From positions 9,347-73,346 of the forward strand of contig JANYBU010000288.1 of the NCBI GenBank assembly GCA_025360665.1: a stretch of 64,000 bases of DNA, written 5' to 3'. Under the pieces are notes generated by a model. It searched no databases. It saw only the letters and a list, made by a program, of their open reading frames with translations, and was not told the DNA's origin. Of this stretch, positions 57,852 to 64,000 are shown one piece after another; the first letter of the stretch is position 1, and each line of letters starts with the position of its first letter. The stretch is from Nitrospira sp. (GTDB lineage Bacteria > Nitrospirota > Nitrospiria > Nitrospirales > Nitrospiraceae). A program made the translations under genes and the position numbers.

Positions 57852-58692
57852 GGCGCTGACCGCACAACCAACGAGAGTGTTGGTGCATCGGGGCCAGCCT
57901 TCCTGGCTGAGCGGTCTTCAGCATGTCAAGCCGGTGCCGGGCGACATCTTCGATCCGTCCTCACTTGATCGATTCTTGAGCGGCTGTGAGGTGCTCATTA
58001 ATTTGACGGGGCAGGTCGAAGGCCCGGTGGATCGGTATCTGGGCCTCAACGTGAGAGGCACCCTCAATCTGGCGCAGGCCTGTGCGCGACAGCATGTGCT
58101 GCGCGTGATCCATGCCTCCTCCGCCCTCGTCTATGGCGATGCGCTCAATGCCGCGGAAGAGAGTCCCTGCCATCCGTTCTCGCCCTACGCCACCATGAAA
58201 TGTGCGGCGGAAGAGATCATGTGTTCGCTGCTGGGTCCGACGGCACAGGTGATGTGTTTCAGACTGTCCAATGTCTACGGCCCGGCTCAGACGAAGGGAC
58301 TGATCCCCTACCTATTGAACTGTATTCGCACCCGGCAGCGCATCTCTATCGATGCCGACGGCGCGCAAACCAGAGATTTTGTCTATGTGAAGGACGTCGC
58401 CGAGGCGTTTGCGAAAGCCCTTACGACGCCTGACTGGGCCGACCACATCAACATCGGGTCCGGTGTTCCCACCAGCGTCATCACGCTCCTGCGCCAGATT
58501 GAGGAAGTGCTGGAGCTTCCCGCCATCGGGCAGTATTGCCCGGAGCATACCGGCGGCGAGCGGCGAAATACCGTGTCGATCGAACGAGCCGCGTCCGTCC
58601 TGGCCTGGCGTGCCACGACCACCTTGGAAGAGGGATTGCGCGCGATACTGCGCTCCCAGACGCTCACAGTTCATCATGAGGTGGCGGCATGA
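57790..58692 (+). CDS. NAD-dependent sugar epimerase/dehydratase (extended SDR)
   Basis: 300 residues. The Rossmann motif GGTGFIGRHLLEAL and active-site YxxxK (SPYATMKCAAEEIM), with the Ser in HASSALVYGD, are intact. The C-terminal half has DFVYVKDVAEAFAKAL, typical for nucleotide-sugar substrates, then NIGSGVPTSVITLLRQIEEVL. It overlaps the preceding gene by 62 bases and the next by 4 (ATGA-type). A 4-epimerase or reductase role on a nucleotide sugar is likely, but the substrate cannot be fixed. Confidence 0.85.
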   Translation: MANQTIALIGGTGFIGRHLLEALTAQPTRVLVHRGQPSWLSGLQHVKPVPGDIFDPSSLDRFLSGCEVLINLTGQVEGPVDRYLGLNVRGTLNLAQACARQHVLRVIHASSALVYGDALNAAEESPCHPFSPYATMKCAAEEIMCSLLGPTAQVMCFRLSNVYGPAQTKGLIPYLLNCIRTRQRISIDADGAQTRDFVYVKDVAEAFAKALTTPDWADHINIGSGVPTSVITLLRQIEEVLELPAIGQYCPEHTGGERRNTVSIERAASVLAWRATTTLEEGLRAILRSQTLTVHHEVAA

Positions 58693-59759
58693 GGCAGTTT
58701 ATTGAAGGCAAGACCATTCTCGTGACCGGGGGCACCGGCTCCATCGGGTCTGAGATCGTCCGGCAACTCTTGTCCTACGATCCCAAGATGGTCCGCGTCA
58801 TTTCTCGCAGCGAGCACATGCAATATCAGTTGATCCAGGAACTGGGGCGTCTGCCGAACCTCGTCTGCTTCATCGGTGACGTGCGAGACCCCGAGCGTCT
58901 GAACCGGGCTTCGGTCGAGGCCGACGTCATCTTCCACGTGGCCGCGATGAAACATGTGCCGTTGTGTGAGTTCAACGCCTTTGAGGCCATCGAGTCGAAT
59001 GTGATCGGCGCGCAGAACGTCATCAACGCTGCCATCACGAACAAAGTCAAACAGGTTGTCGCAATCAGCACGGATAAGGCCGTCAATCCGATGAATGTCA
59101 TGGGCGCCACCAAACTGCTGGCGGAAAAACTGTTTACGAGTGCGCACCATTATGCTGGTGTCAGTGGGACCAAATTTGCCTGCGTCCGGTTCGGCAATGT
59201 GCTGGGGTCCCGGGGTTCCGTCGTACCGGCCTGGATCGACCAGATCGTCAAAGGTCAGCCGGTGACGATTACCGATCCGGATATGACCCGTTTCTTCTTG
59301 TCGATCCCGCAAGCCGTGAGTCTGGTCTTCAAGGCCATGAATCGCATGGTGGGAGGGGAGATCTTCATTTTGAAGATGCCGGTGTTGCGCATGGGGGATT
59401 TGGCGGAGGCGGTCATTCAGCATTTTTCGCCGGATCAGGGTATCGATCCCACGGCCGTCGAACGGAAGGTCGTCGGCATTAGGCCAGGCGAGAAGATGTA
59501 CGAACTCCTCATGACGGAAGACGAAGCCTCCATCGCGTTGGAGGTCGACGAGATGTTCATCATCCCGCCGCACATCGAGATCCCGCATCGTGGCTTAAAG
59601 CGCCGCACCTACGAAGGGGCCCAGCCGGCGCCGGCGGCAGGGTATGACTCCCGGCGTGATCTGCCGCTGGGACGCCGGTCGATTCTGCACATGTTGCAAG
59701 AGGTGTTTCCTGAACGTGTTCGGCGTCCGACCCTCCATCGTGCAGCCCTCACGGCTTAG
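58689..59759 (+). CDS. UDP/GDP-GlcNAc 4,6-dehydratase-like SDR (LegB/PseB/FlaA1 family)
   Basis: 356 residues. ILVTGGTGSIGSEIVRQLLSYDPKMVRVISRSEHMQYQL is the FlaA1/CapD-type opening; the catalytic region AAMKHVPLCEFNAFEAIESNVIGAQNVINAAI has the Met-Lys pair that replaces the classical Tyr in this subfamily; STDKAVNPMNVMGATKLLAEKLF and VRFGNVLGSRGSVVPAWIDQI follow. Without N-terminal membrane helices it is the soluble type used for nonulosonic acids. It would provide the 4-keto-6-deoxy sugar for the aminotransferase at 50433. Confidence 0.9.
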   Translation: MRQFIEGKTILVTGGTGSIGSEIVRQLLSYDPKMVRVISRSEHMQYQLIQELGRLPNLVCFIGDVRDPERLNRASVEADVIFHVAAMKHVPLCEFNAFEAIESNVIGAQNVINAAITNKVKQVVAISTDKAVNPMNVMGATKLLAEKLFTSAHHYAGVSGTKFACVRFGNVLGSRGSVVPAWIDQIVKGQPVTITDPDMTRFFLSIPQAVSLVFKAMNRMVGGEIFILKMPVLRMGDLAEAVIQHFSPDQGIDPTAVERKVVGIRPGEKMYELLMTEDEASIALEVDEMFIIPPHIEIPHRGLKRRTYEGAQPAPAAGYDSRRDLPLGRRSILHMLQEVFPERVRRPTLHRAALTA

Positions 59760-59778
59760 CCTTAGCGAAAGGACTCCC

Positions 59779-62424
59779 ATGAGTTTCCTCGAACAGAATC
59801 TTGCCATCATCGAAGCGCGCGATCCGGAGTTGGCTGCGCTCATGCGTAGCGACCTCGATTGCAGCCACATCGAGGTGCTCCCGTCTCAGCAGCCGGATGT
59901 GCCGACTGCGCGGGTGACGCTGCCATCCGGAGAACTGGTCCTCCTCCACAACATCGAAGACCCGATCGGCAGCGCCGTTCGTTCAGCTGAAACACACGAC
60001 ATGAAAGCGGAGAACGGGTCGGTGGTGCTCGGATTCGGATTGGGATATCTGGCCAGAGAGTTGGCGAGGAAGGCGAAAAAAAACCACACAATTGTCATAT
60101 GCGAAGCGGACCCGGCGATGCTGAAAACGGCGCTCACCCAGGTCGATTTGCATGAGGTCTTGGAATCCAACTATGTCCGGATATTGGTGGGTGAGCAGAT
60201 TCCCTTCCAGGACTGGATCTTTAGACTGGCGACCAAGTTTATGACGGCCAAGGTGGATGTCATTTCCTATGCCCCCTCTGTCCGCCTCAATCCGAAGGCC
60301 TATGGAGAGCTTGAGGCGATTGCGAAGAAGGAGTCCCTGGCCATCATTCTGAACCGGAATACGACGCTGAAAGCCGGCGCGCGCATGATGGAAAATATGC
60401 TGCTGAACTTTCCGGATGTCCTGCGGTCGACCGGCGTGAATCATCTGGAAAAATTATTTCAGGGAAGACCGGCGGTGCTGGTGGCGGCGGGGCCTTCGTT
60501 GGAGAAGAATGTCCACCTGCTCCGGGAATTGCAGGGACGCGCGGTGATCATCGCCGTCGATACGGCTCTGCGGCTGCTGTTACCCTTGGGTATCAAGCCG
60601 GATATCGTGACCACGATCGACTTCAATCAGATCAATTTTCAAAAGTTCGCCAACGTGCCGATCGACCCGGATATCTCGCTCGTCTACCACCCGGGCGGTT
60701 ACTACGAGAGCATCCGGGCGTTCCAGGGACCACGGTTTACGTCGTCCCGAGTACCGAACCGGATCCCTGCCTGGCTCATGCAATATGTGGAGGACAAAGG
60801 GGGCCTTTCCTCCGGCACGACGGTGGCGCACATGTCGTTCTCTCTCGCCAGGCACATGGGTTGTAACCCTATTGTATTGATGGGGCAGGATCTGGCATTT
60901 CCCAAGAACCAGGTACATGCCGGCGATCTCTCGTTATGGAAGATTGACACCAGCGATATGGAGACCGTCGAGGATATCTTCGGTGAGCCGGTCGGCAGCA
61001 TGACGTCATTCAAACATGCCATTTACCATTTTGAGAAGGCCTTCGCGGAGACAGAAGCCACCATTATCGACGCGACCGAAGCCGGCGCGAAGAAGCAGGG
61101 AGCCCGCCCCATGCGCCTGCGGGACGTCATCGACGAGTACTGCAACCTCCCGCCGCTGGACATCAAGGGCCTACTGCGGGACGCGGGCAAGACGGTGGAA
61201 CCCGTGCAAACGGGCGATTTGCTGCGCGACATGGACTTTATCAGTGCGGAATTCGATTGCATCGTGAAAGAGTCGAGGGACGTGTTGGCAGTGTCGGGCA
61301 AGCTCAAGAAAAAGATCGACAAGGGCCAGATGGACGACGAGCAGTTCTGCCGGCTCTCCGAGAAGGCTGAGCGGCTGACGCAGCAGATGGACGGCCATGG
61401 GCGAGCGCTCTATCTCATGGGGGAACAGAATTACGCGCTGGAGTTGTACATGATGCAGCATGCGGTGGCCACGATCGACGAGATCGAGGAAGTCGATCGG
61501 AAGATCGCACAGCAGGTGGAACGGGCCGCCGTCTACTATCCCAGCGTCGCCCGCGCCGCAGAGAACTTTAAAAAGCCGCTGGATCGGCTGATTGACCGCT
61601 TGAAGCGAGCACAGGAGTTGGAAGCGCAGCCATTGGGGGCCGACGCGACAGCGGAGGATTGGTACCAGCGTGGGGTGGCATACGGCAAGATCGACTATGG
61701 ACGGGAGGCGCTCCAGTCTGTCCAGGAGGCCTTGGCTCGTAGGCCAGACCACGTGCCGGCCTTAAAGCTTGCAGTCCGTCTGTTTTTGGACGGCAATCGG
61801 ACGGGCGAGGCGCTAGCAGTATTGGAGCGGTTGAGAGGGCTCACGCGATCCGATCGGAAGCTGGAGAGGTTGGCGCAGGAAGCGCAGGAGAAGTACCAGG
61901 CCTGGGAAACACGCACGGCGCGTCTGAAGGAAGAGTTCGAAGGGAAGGTGCATGCCGAATCCCTTGAAGAGGCCGGATGGTTCTATTATCGGACCAAAGA
62001 CTATCGGCGGGCCGTTTCTATGTTGGCGCAAGCGATCCTGCAGCATCCAACAGCTGAAGGTTATGCGAAGCTGGGCCATGCGAGACTGAAGATGGAGCAA
62101 AGAGACGGCGCAGTCGAAGCCTGGGAACAGGCGCTGGCGCTGGATTCTACCCGTGCCGATCTGTACAAGGCGATGGGGGACCTGGCACTAGAACAAGGGT
62201 CTGAGGAACAAGCCGAAGCATTTCTCCAAGAGGCCTGTCGATTGGAAGAGGACGACCTCGACGCCCATGAGAAATTGGCCCGCCTCTATCTTAAACGTGG
62301 GGCCTACCTGGAAGCGGGACTCTGTTATGAGAACATGCTTCGCTTGGTTCCCAATCGGACAGACCTAATCTTACAGATCGCGGGCCTCTATCAACGCCAA
62401 GTCACAATGGCGACGACGCAATAA
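59779..62424 (+). CDS. Maf-type (DUF115) flagellin glycosyltransferase with C-terminal TPR repeats
   Basis: 881 residues from ATG 59779, with GAAAGGA upstream; the frame is open to 59644 but that stretch is the end of the preceding gene. Residues about 25-210 form the Maf N-terminal domain (VVLGFGLGYLARELARKAKKNHTIVICEADPAML). DUF115 occupies about 210-430 (LEKLFQGRPAVLVAAGPSLEKNVHLLRELQGRAVIIAVDTALRLLLPLGIKPDIVTTIDFNQINFQKF; GCNPIVLMGQDLAFPKNQVHAGD). The C-terminal 270 residues are TPR-like (EDWYQRGVAYGKIDYGREALQSVQEALARRPDHVPALKLAVRLF... and several more). Maf proteins attach nonulosonic acids to flagellin Ser/Thr before export; the TPR tail may hold flagellin or its chaperone. Confidence 0.87.
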   Translation: MSFLEQNLAIIEARDPELAALMRSDLDCSHIEVLPSQQPDVPTARVTLPSGELVLLHNIEDPIGSAVRSAETHDMKAENGSVVLGFGLGYLARELARKAKKNHTIVICEADPAMLKTALTQVDLHEVLESNYVRILVGEQIPFQDWIFRLATKFMTAKVDVISYAPSVRLNPKAYGELEAIAKKESLAIILNRNTTLKAGARMMENMLLNFPDVLRSTGVNHLEKLFQGRPAVLVAAGPSLEKNVHLLRELQGRAVIIAVDTALRLLLPLGIKPDIVTTIDFNQINFQKFANVPIDPDISLVYHPGGYYESIRAFQGPRFTSSRVPNRIPAWLMQYVEDKGGLSSGTTVAHMSFSLARHMGCNPIVLMGQDLAFPKNQVHAGDLSLWKIDTSDMETVEDIFGEPVGSMTSFKHAIYHFEKAFAETEATIIDATEAGAKKQGARPMRLRDVIDEYCNLPPLDIKGLLRDAGKTVEPVQTGDLLRDMDFISAEFDCIVKESRDVLAVSGKLKKKIDKGQMDDEQFCRLSEKAERLTQQMDGHGRALYLMGEQNYALELYMMQHAVATIDEIEEVDRKIAQQVERAAVYYPSVARAAENFKKPLDRLIDRLKRAQELEAQPLGADATAEDWYQRGVAYGKIDYGREALQSVQEALARRPDHVPALKLAVRLFLDGNRTGEALAVLERLRGLTRSDRKLERLAQEAQEKYQAWETRTARLKEEFEGKVHAESLEEAGWFYYRTKDYRRAVSMLAQAILQHPTAEGYAKLGHARLKMEQRDGAVEAWEQALALDSTRADLYKAMGDLALEQGSEEQAEAFLQEACRLEEDDLDAHEKLARLYLKRGAYLEAGLCYENMLRLVPNRTDLILQIAGLYQRQVTMATTQ

Positions 62425-62440
62425 GCGAGAAGCATAAGGC

Positions 62441-63610
62441 GTGAAACGTGAAATGACGAAAAGAACAGAAGGGTCGAGGCCGCATCGTCTTCGACGCTTT
62501 ACAATTATCGAGAAGTTCGTTGTCTATAAGGGCTGTCAGGATGAGGCGTTATTCCCCGGTCTCGCGAGGGCTGCGAACGGGGATCTTCTGGTCAGTTTCT
62601 GTACACAATTCGATTGTCAGTCTGGCGGCAAGGCCTATCTGCTGCGTTCCTCGGATGAAGGCCTGACGTGGAATACGCCCGTTCCACTCGTGCGCTCCAA
62701 GAAGCCCGACGGCTGTATCAATCTCTCTGTAGGCCTGGCCACGCTCAAGGATGGCACGGTTCTCTATCCTTGCTGCGATACCAGGATCACGAGAAAATGG
62801 GACCAGCATGAAGCGGACCTGCTCATTTTACGCTCCCACGATCATGGAACGACCTGGTCCGATCCGGTACCGATCCGTACCGGCGTGATCGAGCCCTTCG
62901 CCTATGGCAAGGTCATCGAACTGAGGAACGGGGATCTTCTCTGTCCGATTTGGGGGAAGCGGGTACCAGCAGAATCCTGGAGGACTGGTCTGGTCCGTTC
63001 GCGAGACGGCGGCCACACCTGGGGCGAACATGTCACCATCGGGTACGACTCCAATACGAGCCTCCCATCCCCGCACGCTTCATCCGTTACCCCTGACGCC
63101 TTACCCCTTACCCCTCACGAGCCCGTGCATTGTGCCGGCTTCAACGAAGCGACGCTCGTCGAACTTCCTGATGGGCTGGTGCTGGCGGTCTTGCGTCAGC
63201 AAGGAGTGGGACCGGACGTAAGGCAAATGTTCCAGAGCCTGTCCTCAGATGGCGGCCATACCTGGTCCGCACCTCAGCCGATGGCGCTGTGGGGGACCTC
63301 TCCGTCCCTCCATCTGACTGCATCGGGGTTGCTCCTCCTTGGATATCGAAACCATATAAGAAATCCTCAAGAGCTTGCGACACCCGGCGTCGGCATTAGC
63401 CTGAGCGAGGATTTCGGTGCGACCTGGACCGAGCATCGGTTGCTCGAAGATCCCCAAGGCTATCAATATCAACAGGAGTTCGAAGCCGGTTATCCGGCAT
63501 TTCTCGACCTCGGTCGCCATCGGACCCTGGTCGTGTTCTACAGCTTCGATCCGACCCTCAACTTCCCACGCTATCTGGCAGCCAATCTGCTTGACCTCGC
63601 AAGCTGCTGA
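62441..63610 (+). CDS. sialidase-like protein with Asp-box repeats
   Basis: 389 residues. Five Asp-box motifs (S-x-D-x-G-x-T-W type) are visible: SSDEGLTW, SHDHGTTW, SRDGGHTW, SSDGGHTW and SEDFGATW, spaced as in a six-bladed sialidase propeller. No signal peptide or membrane helix is present, so it should stay in the cytoplasm, unlike most secreted sialidases. A short insertion of repeat-like DNA (63067-63122) adds Ser/Pro/Thr-rich residues between the third and fourth blades. At the end of a nonulosonate operon it might trim or edit the sugar, or be a non-catalytic sugar-binding protein; the catalytic Arg triad cannot be confirmed by eye. Confidence 0.78.
   Translation: MKREMTKRTEGSRPHRLRRFTIIEKFVVYKGCQDEALFPGLARAANGDLLVSFCTQFDCQSGGKAYLLRSSDEGLTWNTPVPLVRSKKPDGCINLSVGLATLKDGTVLYPCCDTRITRKWDQHEADLLILRSHDHGTTWSDPVPIRTGVIEPFAYGKVIELRNGDLLCPIWGKRVPAESWRTGLVRSRDGGHTWGEHVTIGYDSNTSLPSPHASSVTPDALPLTPHEPVHCAGFNEATLVELPDGLVLAVLRQQGVGPDVRQMFQSLSSDGGHTWSAPQPMALWGTSPSLHLTASGLLLLGYRNHIRNPQELATPGVGISLSEDFGATWTEHRLLEDPQGYQYQQEFEAGYPAFLDLGRHRTLVVFYSFDPTLNFPRYLAANLLDLASC
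63067..63122 (+). repeat. low-complexity repeat-like insertion within the sialidase-like gene
   Basis: The stretch is built from variants of TTACCCCT and ACGCCT (for example GTTACCCCTGACGCCTTACC), unlike the surrounding coding sequence. It keeps the frame and encodes a short Ser/Pro/Thr/Leu-rich loop. Confidence 0.6.
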
Positions 63611-63633
63611 AACAGTCCGCCAGCCTGTCTGTT

Positions 63634-63711
63634 CATTTGGTCTGTTTGGTCTGTCTTGTCTGTTTGGTTGAACCAGACCAACCAGATGGACCAGATAACC
63701 AGACAGACCGG
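63634..63711. repeat. GGTCTG-type imperfect inverted repeat between convergent genes
   Basis: Repeated GGTCTGT(T/C)TGGT words on the left (63639-63669) face their complements AACCAGACC / CCAGACAGACC on the right (63671-63709). The two arms pair imperfectly over about 30 bases around a very short loop. Its place between two convergent genes suits a two-way terminator; the repeated word also suggests a dispersed repeat family. Confidence 0.6.
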
Positions 63712-63750
63712 GGTTGTTCCAGACGTGCCACAACAGTATCCCACAGCCTG

Positions 63751-64000
63751 CTAGTAGTCTGGAGCGCGCAGCCTCCCACGGTGGGCGGCGAGGTCATGAA
63801 TCTTCTCGCTCGGCGCGCTGTGGCCCTCGACCCATTTATAAATCCCCATATCGGACTGGCCGTGAAAATGCGCTCCCGCTTCAATGGAAATCGCCGGAGT
63901 GCGGATATTGCCGATCAAGACTCCTGGTTTCAGGATTTTGATCTTTTCCGACGCAATGACATTGCCCTTAATTTTACCGCTCGTAATCAAGATCCCGGCC
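63751..64000 (-). CDS. bactofilin-family cytoskeletal protein, C-terminal part, 5' truncated by window
   Basis: The frame on the minus strand is open to the window edge, so the start is outside. The 83 visible residues show the right-handed beta-helix repeat of bactofilins (ITSGKIKGNVIASEKIKILKPGVLIGNIRTPAISIEAGAHFHGQSDM), with Gly and hydrophobic residues at regular steps. Bactofilins polymerise without nucleotide and position envelope or polar structures, so a link to polar flagella is possible but only by neighbourhood. The C-terminal tail (GIYKWVEGHSAPSEKIHDLAAHRG) is polar. The convergent repeat at 63634 separates it from the glycan operon. Confidence 0.85.
   Translation of the reverse strand, partial: AGILITSGKIKGNVIASEKIKILKPGVLIGNIRTPAISIEAGAHFHGQSDMGIYKWVEGHSAPSEKIHDLAAHRGRLRAPDY

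Noticed and set aside
1..64000. tRNA/rRNA genes, transposases or phage attachment sites
   Set aside because: None could be supported by eye; no transposase or integrase motif appears in any frame.

Overview
This 64 kb window is a bacterial flagellar super-cluster followed by a nonulosonic-acid (sialic-acid-like) flagellin-glycosylation operon. GC is high (roughly 58-60%), genes are tightly packed, and ATGA overlaps and GTG/TTG starts are common. The gene content and the style of short palindromic intergenic repeats suggest Nitrospirota (Nitrospira-like). That placement is inference; no rRNA or tRNA gene was seen to confirm it.

Region 1 (1-5894) holds regulators: the 3' end of a FleQ/FlrA-type sigma-54 activator, a secreted TPR protein behind a strong sigma-54 promoter, and a PAS histidine kinase / NtrC-type response regulator pair (FlrB/FlrC-like). 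Region 2 (6069-28885) encodes basal body, export apparatus, hook and late regulators: flgBC-fliEFG, a receiver-FliH fusion, fliIJ, motE-like, fliK, flgDE, fliLMNOPQR, flhBAFG and fliA. Region 3 (29068-41698) has a degenerate GGDEF protein, then flgFGA, flgH, a small unknown gene, flgI, flgJ (rod-binding domain only), flgMNKL, csrA and fliW. Region 4 (41829-48305) is a c-di-GMP/signalling island. An HD-GYP protein and a hybrid histidine kinase lie on the minus strand. Divergent from them are an HD-GYP gene broken by two frameshifts and an intact YcgR-like PilZ gene. Region 5 (48748-63610) is a 13-gene operon for a legionaminic/pseudaminic-like sugar. It includes an HTH-Rossmann regulator, two DUF115/Maf-type proteins, a B12-binding radical SAM enzyme and an Asp-box sialidase-like protein. 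The window ends with a partial bactofilin gene on the minus strand. Flagellin, fliD, fliS, motAB and chemotaxis genes are not in the window.

Regulation is unusually readable. Four good sigma-54 (-24/-12) promoters precede the TPR gene, flgB, fliL and flgF. Six sites of the form TCAA-N15/16-NCCGATAN (sigma-28 type; one -10 is GTCGATAG and one GCCGAAAC) precede the GGDEF-like gene, flgM, csrA, both divergent HD-GYP genes and the glycan operon. This suggests that early/middle genes use sigma-54 with the FleQ/FlrC-like activators, and that late genes, c-di-GMP control and sugar decoration use FliA, gated by FlgM.

The points most worth attention are the CheY-like receiver fused to the export-ATPase regulator FliH, the sigma-28-linked sugar operon with a radical SAM enzyme and a sialidase-like protein, and the doubly frameshifted HD-GYP gene.
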